Positions 11,693 through 19,162 of a stretch of DNA of 64,000 bases are shown piece by piece. The stretch is from the NCBI GenBank assembly GCA_036563645.1, contig DATCMA010000022.1, positions 16,213 to 80,212 on the forward strand. Direction: 5' to 3'. A program made the translations under genes and the position numbers. Positions within the stretch are counted from its first letter, which is position 1; every line of letters begins with the position of its first letter. Source of the DNA: DATCMA01 sp036563645 (GTDB lineage: Bacteria; Actinomycetota; Actinomycetes; Mycobacteriales; Micromonosporaceae). Below the pieces are notes generated by a model that saw only the letters and a list, made by a program, of their open reading frames with translations, was not told the origin of the DNA and made no database searches.

Positions 11693-12745
11693 GTGCGACT
11701 CGGACTCAGCCTCGGTTATCAGACGGCGTTAACCACGCCACAGACCCATCTCGCGCTCGCCCAGGAAGCGGATCGGCTGGGGTACGCCGTGGTGTGGGCG
11801 TCGGAAGCCTACGGCTCCGACTCGCCCAGCGTGCTCGCCTGGATCGCCGGCCAGACCCAGCGCATCGACGTGGGCTCCGCGGTCATGCAGATCCCGGCGC
11901 GCACCCCGGCTGCGACCGCGATGACCGCGGCGACCATCGACGCGCTCTCCGGGGGCCGATTCCGGCTCGGGCTCGGGGTGTCCGGACCGCAAGTCTCCGA
12001 GGGGTGGCATGGAGTCCGGTTCACCAAGCCGCTTGGGCGCACCCGGGAGTACGTCGACATCGTCCGCCTCGCCATCAGCCGGAAGCTCGTGACCTACGCG
12101 GGGGAGCACTACCAGCTGCCCCTGCCCGACGGGCCCGGCAAGGCGCTCAGGCTCAGCTTCCACCCACCGCGCGAGACCATCCCGATCTACCTCGCCGCGA
12201 TCGGTCCGAAGAACCTGGAGCTCGCCGGGGAGATCGCCGACGGGTGGCTGGCCATCTTCTTCGCCCCGGAGCACTCCGCCGACCAGCTCGCCGCGATCGC
12301 CGCGGGACGGGCCCGGGCTGGGCGAGACCTCCGCGGCTTCGACATCGCGCCGAGCGTTCCTGTCGTGGTCGGCGATGATGTGGCCGCCTGCGCGGACGCG
12401 GTCCGCTCCTACGTGGCCCTCTACCTCGGCGGCATGGGCAGTCGGGACAAGAACTTCTACAACGACCTCGCCGTGCGGATGGGCTACGGCGAGGCGGCCC
12501 GCACCGTCCAAGACCTCTACCTGGCGAAGCGGCATCGCGACGCGGCCGCGGCGGTGCCCCTGGAGTTCATCGACCGGACCTGCTTGCTCGGTCCCAAGGA
12601 GCGCATCGCCGAGCGCATGCGGGACTACGCCGCCGCTGGCGTGACCACCCTGTCGGTCACTCCCTTCGTTCGTGATCTCGACAGCGGAATCCAGACGTTG
12701 CGCACCGTCGCGGAGGCGCTCGACGTGGCGGGGGTCGGCGAGTGA
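11693..12745 (+). CDS. LLM-class F420-dependent oxidoreductase
   Basis: 350 aa from GTG 11693, with a strong GGGGAGGAA at 11682-11690. It is a luciferase-like (bacterial luciferase/F420) TIM-barrel enzyme: VRLGLSLGYQ start, the EADRLGYAVVW segment, IDALSGGRFRLGLGVSG in the middle and the IPIYLAAIGPKNLELAGEIADG motif typical of F420 reductases. It implies coenzyme F420 is made by the host. A promoter hexamer TACGCT at 11629-11634 gives a leader of about 50 nt. Its stop overlaps the uppP start by 4 nt (GTGA). Substrate unknown. Confidence 0.88.
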   Translation: MRLGLSLGYQTALTTPQTHLALAQEADRLGYAVVWASEAYGSDSPSVLAWIAGQTQRIDVGSAVMQIPARTPAATAMTAATIDALSGGRFRLGLGVSGPQVSEGWHGVRFTKPLGRTREYVDIVRLAISRKLVTYAGEHYQLPLPDGPGKALRLSFHPPRETIPIYLAAIGPKNLELAGEIADGWLAIFFAPEHSADQLAAIAAGRARAGRDLRGFDIAPSVPVVVGDDVAACADAVRSYVALYLGGMGSRDKNFYNDLAVRMGYGEAARTVQDLYLAKRHRDAAAAVPLEFIDRTCLLGPKERIAERMRDYAAAGVTTLSVTPFVRDLDSGIQTLRTVAEALDVAGVGE

Positions 12746-13584
12746 ATCAGATGACGTGGATCGAGGCGATCGTCCTCGGCATCGTGCAGGGTCTGACCGA
12801 GTTCTTGCCGATCAGCTCCTCGGCGCATCTGCGCATCACCTCGGCGCTCTTCTTCGAGCGCGACGCCGGCGCCTCGTTTACGGCGGTCACCCAGCTCGGC
12901 ACCGAGGCGGCGGTGCTGCTGTACTTCGCCAAGGACATCTGGCGCATCGCCCGGACGTGGATCGTCGGGCTGTGGGACCGCTCCGTACGCGGCAGCCTCG
13001 ACTACCGCATGGGCTGGTACGTCATCATCGGCTCAATCCCGATCGGGGTCTTCGGCCTCCTGTTCAAGGACTCCATCCGCGGCGCGGCCCGCAACCTCTG
13101 GATCACCGCCACGGTCCTGGTCGTCTTCGCCTTCGTCCTCGCCTTCGCCGAGTTCTTCGGACGGCAGACCCGCACCCTCAACCGGCTCACCGCCCGCGAC
13201 AGCGTGATCATGGGATTGGCGCAGTCGTTGGCGTTGATCCCTGGGGTCTCCCGCTCCGGCGGCACGATCTCCGCGGGCTTGTTCCTCAACCTGACCCGAG
13301 AGGCCGCCGCCCGCTTCTCCTTCCTGTTGGCGATCCCGGCGGTGGTGATGTCCGGGCTGTTCAGCCTCCCAGACGTCTTTGACCGCAGCGGTGACGGCTC
13401 CGTGCCGACCGTCGCCCAAATGGTGGTCGCCACGCTCATCGCCTTCGCGGTGGGCTACGCGGCGATCGCCTGGCTGCTGCGGTACGTCGCCCGCCACAGC
13501 GTCTACATCTTCGTGCTCTACCGCGTGGCGCTGGGCAGCTTGCTCTACGCGCTGCTCATGACCGGCACGATCAGCCCGACCTAG
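12742..13584 (+). CDS. uppP: Undecaprenyl-diphosphatase UppP (BacA family)
   Basis: 280 aa. It is an integral membrane enzyme that removes a phosphate from undecaprenyl pyrophosphate, recycling the lipid carrier for peptidoglycan and other envelope polymers. The conserved EFLPISSSAHL motif is at 20-30 and the second motif PGVSRSGGTISAG at about 169-181; six to eight hydrophobic segments cover the rest. It starts at GTG 12742, overlapping the preceding stop (GTGA); ATG 12751 is an alternative. Overexpression of the family gives bacitracin resistance. Confidence 0.95.
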   Translation: MNQMTWIEAIVLGIVQGLTEFLPISSSAHLRITSALFFERDAGASFTAVTQLGTEAAVLLYFAKDIWRIARTWIVGLWDRSVRGSLDYRMGWYVIIGSIPIGVFGLLFKDSIRGAARNLWITATVLVVFAFVLAFAEFFGRQTRTLNRLTARDSVIMGLAQSLALIPGVSRSGGTISAGLFLNLTREAAARFSFLLAIPAVVMSGLFSLPDVFDRSGDGSVPTVAQMVVATLIAFAVGYAAIAWLLRYVARHSVYIFVLYRVALGSLLYALLMTGTISPT

Positions 13585-13641
13585 CCGGTGCGTCGTGGGC
13601 GGGGATCCGCCCCGCCCACCCCACCGCCCGCGCCCAGCCCG

Positions 13642-13647
13642 TACGCT
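13642..13647 (+). promoter_or_regulatory. -10 element for leaderless phosphatase mRNA
   Basis: TACGCT, with predicted transcription start at 13654, the G of the GTG start codon. Confidence 0.5.
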
Positions 13648-13653
13648 GGCCCG

Positions 13654-14367
13654 GTGGCGACCCTCCTGCTGCTGCGACACGGCCGAACCACCGCGAACAC
13701 CGCCGGGGTGCTCGCCGGCCGCGGTGAGGTCGAACTCGACGACACCGGCCACGCCCAGGCCGTGGCGGTCGGGCAGCGGCTGCGGCCGCTGCCGCTCGCC
13801 GTTGTCCTGACCAGTCCGCTGCGCCGCTGCCGACAGACACTCGAGCTGGCGCTGCCCGAGACCGACCCCATCGTCGACGACGGGCTCATCGAGTGCGGGT
13901 ACGGCGCCTGGGAAGGCCAGCCGCTCAAGAAGCTCACCAAGGATCCCCTCTGGCCCGTGGTGCAGCAGCACCCCAGCGCCGCGGTCTTCCCCAACGGGGA
14001 GGCGATGGCGGCGATGGCGGCGCGGGCGGTGGCGACGGTGCGCGGCTGGGACGCCCGCGTCGAGGCCGAGCACGGCCCCGACGCGCTGTGGCTGGCGTGC
14101 ACGCACGGCGACCTCATCAAGGCGATCGTGGCGGACGCGCTGGGACTGCACCTCGACCTGTTTCAACGCATCGTCGTCGACCCGGCCTCGGTCACGGTGA
14201 TCCGATACACCGCCACCCGACCGTTCGTCCTCCGCCTCAACGACACCGGCGGCGACCTCACCAACCTGGTCACGAAGAAGCGACGCCGCTCGCGCCGCTC
14301 GCGGCGCGCGGACTCCGACGCGGTCGTCGGCGGTGGCGCCGGCGGGGAGCCGACCGCGGCCCGCTGA
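13654..14367 (+). CDS. Histidine phosphatase (MSMEG_4193-type)
   Basis: 237 aa from GTG 13654. It has the phosphoglycerate-mutase-like signature LLRHGRTTAN at the N-terminus (catalytic His), the second-arginine region SPLRRCRQT, and the C-terminal ACTHGDLIKA with the second catalytic His. The C-terminus ends in a basic cluster and a Gly-rich tail. It heads the conserved actinobacterial block phosphatase - DUF3090 - SCO1664-type - mshC, where it is annotated as a probable phosphomutase/phosphatase. A role in mycothiol metabolism is inferred from synteny only. Confidence 0.88.
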   Translation: MATLLLLRHGRTTANTAGVLAGRGEVELDDTGHAQAVAVGQRLRPLPLAVVLTSPLRRCRQTLELALPETDPIVDDGLIECGYGAWEGQPLKKLTKDPLWPVVQQHPSAAVFPNGEAMAAMAARAVATVRGWDARVEAEHGPDALWLACTHGDLIKAIVADALGLHLDLFQRIVVDPASVTVIRYTATRPFVLRLNDTGGDLTNLVTKKRRRSRRSRRADSDAVVGGGAGGEPTAAR

Positions 14368-14452
14368 GAGCGGGGGAGGCCGCCACCTCGAGGCGTCTCG
14401 CCGACCCGCCGGTGGGGTGGTGGTGCGTTGCGCGGCGGCATTCGACGCCGGA

Positions 14453-14458
14453 TAGGGT
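14453..14458 (+). promoter_or_regulatory. -10 element for leaderless DUF3090 mRNA
   Basis: TAGGGT, with predicted start at 14465, one nucleotide before the ATG at 14466. Confidence 0.5.
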
Positions 14459-14465
14459 CGTGAGT

Positions 14466-14996
14466 ATGGCCCACCAGGTACACGCCTTCGAACCGCCCGA
14501 GCGGTTCGTCGCCGGAACCGTGGGTCCGCCGGGAGAGCGGACGTTCTTCCTGCAAGCACGGGGCGGCGGGCGAGTCGTCAGCGTGGCATTGGAGAAGGTT
14601 CAGGTATCGCTGCTGGCTGAGAAGCTCGAGGAGCTGCTCGCCGAAGCGCAGCGGCGGTTCGGCCTGACGGTGCCTGAGCTGTCCCCGGCCGCTATCGACA
14701 ACGACCCGCTGGACACCCCCATCGAGGAAGAGTTCCGCGTCGGTACTCTCGGACTCGCCTTCGACGTCGACACCGCCACCGTCGTGATCGAGGCGATCGC
14801 GATCGGCGACGTCGAGAATGAAGACGAGCTCGATCGGCTGCGCGTTCGCCTGACCCCGGAGGCCGCGCGGAGCTTCATCGATCGGGCCCGGCGCGTGGTC
14901 GCCGCGGGACGGCCACCGTGCCCGCTGTGCGGCCGACCGCTCGATCCCACCGGCCACCTCTGCCCCCGGTACAACGGGTACCACCGACGACCGTGA
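14466..14996 (+). CDS. DUF3090 family protein (SCO1665-type)
   Basis: 176 aa from ATG 14466; the open frame continues far upstream but the promoter position selects this start. The opening HAFEPPERFVAGTVGPPGER and the C-terminal Cys cluster CPLCGRPLDPTGHLCPRYNGY are the marks of this family. The latter is a CxxC...C arrangement that could bind zinc. It is soluble. Its stop overlaps the next gene by 4 nt (GTGA). The family is found only in actinomycetes beside mshC; function unknown. Confidence 0.9.
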   Translation: MAHQVHAFEPPERFVAGTVGPPGERTFFLQARGGGRVVSVALEKVQVSLLAEKLEELLAEAQRRFGLTVPELSPAAIDNDPLDTPIEEEFRVGTLGLAFDVDTATVVIEAIAIGDVENEDELDRLRVRLTPEAARSFIDRARRVVAAGRPPCPLCGRPLDPTGHLCPRYNGYHRRP

Positions 14997-15808
14997 CCGC
15001 CGATCGGTCCCTGCTCCTCGACGAGGCCGATGCGCTTCAGGTGCTGCAGCACGGCGAGCTGGAACTGGAAGGACGACTCGCCAACGCCTCCAACACCACC
15101 CTGCGCGCCGTGCTGACCCTCGATGGGGTCACCGCGCGCTGCGTCTACAAGCCGATCCGCGGCGAACGCCCACTGTGGGACTTCCCCGATGGGACGCTCG
15201 CCGGCCGTGAGGTCGCCGCCTACCTCGTCTCCCAGGCGGCGGGCTGGCAGGTGGTGCCGCCGACCGTGCTGCGTGACGGCCCGTTCGGGCCCGGAGCGTG
15301 CCAACTGTGGATCGACGAGCCCGCCACCGCCGAACCGTTGGTCGGTTTCGTGCCGGCGGCCGAGCTGCCCGACAGCTGGTTCCCCATCGCCGCCGCCCAG
15401 GGCGACGACGGACGCGCCTACGCCCTCGCGCACGCCGACGACCCGCGGCTGGCCCGGATCGCGGTCTTCGACGCGGTGGTCAACAACGCCGACCGCAAGG
15501 GTGGGCACCTCGTGCGCGGGCCAGACGAGCGCGTCTACGGCGTCGATCACGGGGTCTGCTTCCACGTCGACGAGAAGCTGCGCACCGTGCTGTGGGGCTG
15601 GATCCGGCGACCGCTGCCCGAGGAGGAGACCGAGCGGCTGCGACGCCTGGTCAGCCTGCTCGAGGGGGACCTGGGCGAGCGTCTCAGTGCGCACGTAACC
15701 GTCGCGGAGGTGCGCCAGGTCGGGGTACGGGTCCGTCGCCTGCTCGAGACCGGGGTCTTCCCCGAACCGTCACCGACCTGGCCGGCGGTACCGTGGCCAC
15801 CAATCTGA
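14993..15808 (+). CDS. SCO1664-family PI3/4-kinase-like protein
   Basis: 271 aa from GTG 14993, which overlaps the DUF3090 stop. It is distantly like phosphatidylinositol 3/4-kinase-type kinases. VYKPIRGERPLWDFP contains the nucleotide-binding Lys, NNADRKGGH holds a catalytic-loop-like Asp, and VYGVDHGVCFH resembles the DFG region. It has no membrane segment. It is a conserved member of the mycothiol-linked block. The substrate is unknown, so a kinase activity is an inference from fold motifs. Confidence 0.87.
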   Translation: MTADRSLLLDEADALQVLQHGELELEGRLANASNTTLRAVLTLDGVTARCVYKPIRGERPLWDFPDGTLAGREVAAYLVSQAAGWQVVPPTVLRDGPFGPGACQLWIDEPATAEPLVGFVPAAELPDSWFPIAAAQGDDGRAYALAHADDPRLARIAVFDAVVNNADRKGGHLVRGPDERVYGVDHGVCFHVDEKLRTVLWGWIRRPLPEEETERLRRLVSLLEGDLGERLSAHVTVAEVRQVGVRVRRLLETGVFPEPSPTWPAVPWPPI

Positions 15809-15864
15809 TCAGCACTGTCTTCTTGATCACTATCCGGGCGACGACCGGCGCGCGCGCAGATCGT

Positions 15865-15870
15865 TAGGCT
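15865..15870 (+). promoter_or_regulatory. -10 element for leaderless mshC mRNA
   Basis: TAGGCT, with predicted start at 15877, one nucleotide before the ATG at 15878. Confidence 0.5.
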
Positions 15871-15877
15871 GGCGGGC

Positions 15878-17116
15878 ATGCAGTCCTGGACAGGGCACCC
15901 GGTGCCGCGACTACCCGGCACCGGCCGGCCGCTCGCGTTGTACGACTCGGCACGCCGTGGCATCCACCCGACGCAGCCGCGTGGTACGGCCACCATGTAC
16001 GTCTGCGGCATCACTCCCTATGACGCGACGCACTTGGGGCACGCCGCCACCATGATCACTTTTGATCTCATCAACCGGCTGTGGCGGGATGCCGGGCACG
16101 AGGTGGCGTACGTGCAGAACGTCACCGACATCGACGATCCGCTGCTGGAGCGGGCGGCCCGCGACGGGGAAGACTGGGTCGTCCTCGGGATGCGCGAGAC
16201 GGCCCTGTTCCGTGAGGACATGGAGTCGCTGCGGGTCATTCCCCCCACCCACTACGTCGGCGCGGTGGAGTCCATCCCCCTGATCGCAGAGAAGGTGACG
16301 GAGCTGCTCGAGGACGGGGCCGCCTATCGCCTGACGGACGGGACCGGCGACGTCTACTTCGATCTCGCCGCGGCTCCGAACTTCGGATACGAATCCCACC
16401 TGCCGCGCGCGGAGATGCTGGCCCTGTTCGCGGAACGGGGCGGTGATCCCGACCGGGTGGGCAAGCGCGATCCGCTCGACCCGCTGCTGTGGCGCGGCGC
16501 CCGCGAGGGGGAGCCGTCCTGGGATGGCGGGCCGCTGGGCCCGGGACGCCCCGGGTGGCACATCGAATGCGCGGTCATCGCGCTGAGCCGGCTCGGGGAC
16601 ACCATCGACGTGCAGGGCGGCGGCAGTGACCTGCTCTTCCCGCACCACGAGTGTTCCGCCGCGCACGCGGAACGGTTGACCGGGCGTGCGCCGTTCGCCC
16701 GCCACTACGTCCACGCCGGAATGATCGGCTTGGACGGGGAGAAGATGTCCAAATCCCGCGGCAACCTGGTGTTCGTCTCCCGGTTGCGCGGCGACGGGGT
16801 CGATCCCATGGCGGTGCGCCTGGCGTTGATGGCGGACCACTATCGGGCGGACCGGCAGTGGACGGACGAGCTGCTCAAGAGTGGCCAGCAGCGGCTCGCC
16901 CGCTGGCGGGAGGCGGCCGCCGCTCCGGCGGGACCGTCCGGGATGGAGCTGCTCGGCCGGGTACGCGAGCGTCTCGCCGACGACTTGGACACCCCCGGGG
17001 CGCTCGCCACCATCGACGCCTGGGTGGACGCCGCGCTGGCCGGGAGCGGTGACGACACCGACGCCCCCGCGTTGTTCGCGTCCACAGTCGACGCGCTGCT
17101 CGGCGTCCGCCTGTAG
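15878..17116 (+). CDS. mshC: Mycothiol ligase MshC
   Basis: 412 aa, the usual length of the family. It joins L-cysteine to GlcN-inositol using ATP (cysteinyl-AMP intermediate), the third enzymatic step of mycothiol synthesis. It is derived from cysteinyl-tRNA synthetase: the HIGH signature is THLGHA (about 51-56), and KMSKS is intact in EKMSKSRGN. The zinc-site region carries Cys in MYVCGITPYD, PGWHIECAVIA and the following LFPHHE. It differs from CysS in lacking the tRNA-binding tail. The organism therefore makes mycothiol. Confidence 0.95.
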   Translation: MQSWTGHPVPRLPGTGRPLALYDSARRGIHPTQPRGTATMYVCGITPYDATHLGHAATMITFDLINRLWRDAGHEVAYVQNVTDIDDPLLERAARDGEDWVVLGMRETALFREDMESLRVIPPTHYVGAVESIPLIAEKVTELLEDGAAYRLTDGTGDVYFDLAAAPNFGYESHLPRAEMLALFAERGGDPDRVGKRDPLDPLLWRGAREGEPSWDGGPLGPGRPGWHIECAVIALSRLGDTIDVQGGGSDLLFPHHECSAAHAERLTGRAPFARHYVHAGMIGLDGEKMSKSRGNLVFVSRLRGDGVDPMAVRLALMADHYRADRQWTDELLKSGQQRLARWREAAAAPAGPSGMELLGRVRERLADDLDTPGALATIDAWVDAALAGSGDDTDAPALFASTVDALLGVRL

Positions 17117-17162
17117 CGCGGGCAGGCGGGGCGGCCCGGCCCACCAGCGCACCGGCGCGGGG

Positions 17163-17957
17163 TCAACCGAGGACGAGCCCGGGGTCCGGGTCGGGTTCGG
17201 GCAGCGGCCCGGGGATCCGGTATTCCTCGGTCAGCACGGTCATCGGGCCGGGCCACGTGGCCTGTGACACCTCGATCGGCCGGTGGTCGGCGTCGAAGGC
17301 GACGTGGAGGAGGTGCAGCACGGGGGTGTCTGGCCGAATCCGCAGCAACTCGGCCTCTTCCCGGGTGGGCTGCCGGGCGCTGATCGTGTCGCGCGCGGTG
17401 ACGTAGCGGCGCCCGATCGCCTCCTCGGCCTCCTGGTAGAGCGGGCGGCCGAACGCCTCCCAGCGCTCGAGGGAGGTGCCGCCGGCGTCGTCGACCCGAA
17501 ACCACGCGGCGCCGATCTCGACCGGGGCGTCGTCGGCGCGCACGATGTGGCGGCGGACCACCATCTCCGTCCCGTCGGCGACGCCGAACGCGTCGGCCAC
17601 TTCGGGGGGCGCCGGAGCCCGCCCCACCTCGATGAGGTGCTGCCGGTAGCGGGCGGCGAGGTCGGTGTGGTAGCCGCGGCGTGGTCCGTAGCGGCCGCGC
17701 GAGAGCCGGTTGAGCCGCCGCCGGGTGCCCCGCACGTAGGTGCCGGAGCCCGGTTTGGTGATCAGTACGCCCTCGACCCGGAGCTGGTCGATGGCGCGTT
17801 GCGCGGTCTGCTTGGCGACCCCGTACATCTCGGCGATAGCGGGGATGGAGGGGAGTCGTTCCCCGGGCCCCCAGTCGCCGCGGCGGATGCGTGCCCGGAG
17901 GTGATCCGCGATCTGGCGGTGGGGCGCCTCCGCCGCCCCCGGGTTGATCGATTCCAT
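17163..17957 (-). CDS. GntR/HutC-family transcriptional regulator
   Basis: 264 aa. The N-terminal winged helix-turn-helix (about 12-78) shows the GntR signature LPSIPAIAEMYGVAKQTAQRAI. The C-terminal UTRA/HutC effector domain (about 95-245) includes GTEMVVRRHIVRADDAPVEI. The effector is unknown. The start at ATG 17957 is preceded by AAAAAGGGGTGG. The leader carries CTAG repeats that may be the operator. There are no obvious target genes in the same orientation; it converges on mshC. Confidence 0.88.
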   Translation of the reverse strand: MESINPGAAEAPHRQIADHLRARIRRGDWGPGERLPSIPAIAEMYGVAKQTAQRAIDQLRVEGVLITKPGSGTYVRGTRRRLNRLSRGRYGPRRGYHTDLAARYRQHLIEVGRAPAPPEVADAFGVADGTEMVVRRHIVRADDAPVEIGAAWFRVDDAGGTSLERWEAFGRPLYQEAEEAIGRRYVTARDTISARQPTREEAELLRIRPDTPVLHLLHVAFDADHRPIEVSQATWPGPMTVLTEEYRIPGPLPEPDPDPGLVLG

Positions 17958-17973
17958 GGGCCACCCCTTTTTC

Positions 17974-17990
17974 TAGCTAGCCTCCTAGGA
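17974..17990 (-). promoter_or_regulatory. Possible GntR operator (CTAG repeats)
   Basis: On the minus strand the leader reads ATCCTAGGAGGCTAGCTAG, containing the self-complementary CTAGCTAG and a second CTAG. GntR-family regulators often autoregulate through such CTAG-centred palindromes; here this is inference. Confidence 0.25.
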
Positions 17991-18103
17991 TGTTGTAGGC
18001 GATGCGGCGCCCGTCACACAAGCACGACACACCCCACCCACACCGACACAGACACAAAAGGGGAGCCGTCCGTGCTCTCGTGACAGCGCCTCGGCGTGCT
18101 CAG

Positions 18104-18973
18104 TTACCAGGAGCCCGCGGTGGGGCCGGCGGAACCGCCACGGCGGCGGAGGTACTTCTCGAATTCCCGGGCGATCTCGTCGCCGGACAGCGGCTGGAGA
18201 CCCGTGTCGCCGTCGCGCGCCTCAAGTTCGCGGACGTATTCGCCAAGTTCGGCGTCTTGCTCCGCCGCCGCACGGACCCGGTGCTCCCAGGCCGCCGCCT
18301 CCTCAGAGAGTTCCCCGATGGGCACGGGGATGTCGAGGACCTCCTCAAGCCGGTGGAGGAGGGCGAGCGTGGCCTTCGGGCACGGCGGGTTGTTGGCGTA
18401 GTGAGGCACGTGGACCCAGAAGGACATGGCCTCAAGCTCGGCACGGGCGCAGGCGTCTTGCAGCACCCCGACGATGCCGGTTGGTCCTTCGTAACGGGTC
18501 GGGACGATCTTGTATCGCTCGGCCAGTTCCTTGCTCGACGCGGTGCCGGTTATCGGTAGGGGACGGGTGTACGGCACATCGGCGAGCAACGCCCCGAGGA
18601 GCACCACCTGGTCGATCTCCAGGCTGTGGCAGACCTCCAGCACGTCTTCGCAGAAGGTCCGCCAGCGCATGCTGGGTTCGATTCCCCGGATGAGCACGAT
18701 GTCCCGCTCGGCACCGGGTGGGCTGGCGACCGAGAAGCGAGTCGTCGGCCATTCGATGTGTCGCGTGTCCCCGTCGGACATAGTGATCATCGGTCGGTTG
18801 ACCTGGAAGTCGTAGTAGTCCTCCGGGTCCACGGCAGCGACTACCCGCGCCTGCCAGACCTCTTCAAGGTGCTCGATGGCCGCGGTCGCCGCGTCGGCGG
18901 CGTCGTTCCACCCCTCAAACGCCGCGATCGCCACAGGTGAGCGAAGAATGGGCAATCCGTCGAATTCGCTCAC
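18104..18973 (-). CDS. PAC2 family protein (proteasome assembly chaperone-like fold)
   Basis: 289 aa from GTG 18973, with GAGGAG 7 nt upstream. It opens with the PAC2 motif VAIAAFEGWNDAADAAT, and has GIEPSMRWRTF and VVLLGALLADVPYTRP in the middle. The fold is shared with eukaryotic proteasome assembly chaperones and ATP-grasp-associated PAC2 proteins. A direct role in bacterial proteasome assembly has not been shown to my knowledge, although the family is common near the Pup-proteasome locus. The C-terminus (EKYLRRRGGSAGP) is basic and Gly-rich. Confidence 0.88.
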   Translation of the reverse strand: MSEFDGLPILRSPVAIAAFEGWNDAADAATAAIEHLEEVWQARVVAAVDPEDYYDFQVNRPMITMSDGDTRHIEWPTTRFSVASPPGAERDIVLIRGIEPSMRWRTFCEDVLEVCHSLEIDQVVLLGALLADVPYTRPLPITGTASSKELAERYKIVPTRYEGPTGIVGVLQDACARAELEAMSFWVHVPHYANNPPCPKATLALLHRLEEVLDIPVPIGELSEEAAAWEHRVRAAAEQDAELGEYVRELEARDGDTGLQPLSGDEIAREFEKYLRRRGGSAGPTAGSW

Positions 18974-19055
18974 GACGTCTCCTCGCCGGGGGTGCACACG
19001 GCAATGTTCGGGTCCCTCACGCCCGTCAGCCTACGTAACGGTTCCGGGCGAGTCT

Positions 19056-19084
19056 CGCCGGCCGCGCCGGCGACGCGGCCGGCG
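19056..19084. repeat. Inverted repeat in the PAC2-metH divergent region
   Basis: Perfect 11-bp arms CGCCGGCCGCG/CGCGGCCGGCG around a 7-nt spacer, between two divergent genes. It could be a shared operator; no regulator is known. Confidence 0.35.
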
Positions 19085-19150
19085 GGTGACGGGACGCTGG
19101 TCACAGGGCGGCTTCCCGAAACCCGTTCGGCATCGCGGGCATCCGGCATC

Positions 19151-19156
19151 TAGCCT
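19151..19156 (+). promoter_or_regulatory. -10 element for leaderless metH mRNA
   Basis: TAGCCT, giving a transcription start at 19163, the G of the GTG codon. An in-frame TAG lies just upstream, so no longer start is possible. Confidence 0.5.
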
Positions 19157-19162
19157 GAGGAG

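Noticed and set aside
18668..18690. T-arm-like GGGTTCGATTCCCC suggesting a tRNA
   Set aside because: It lies inside the PAC2 coding frame on the other strand, encodes the conserved GIEPSMR region, and has no acceptor or anticodon arm around it.
18998..19162. Cobalamin riboswitch upstream of metH
   Set aside because: The 165-nt gap lacks the B12-box type sequence and the gene appears leaderless.
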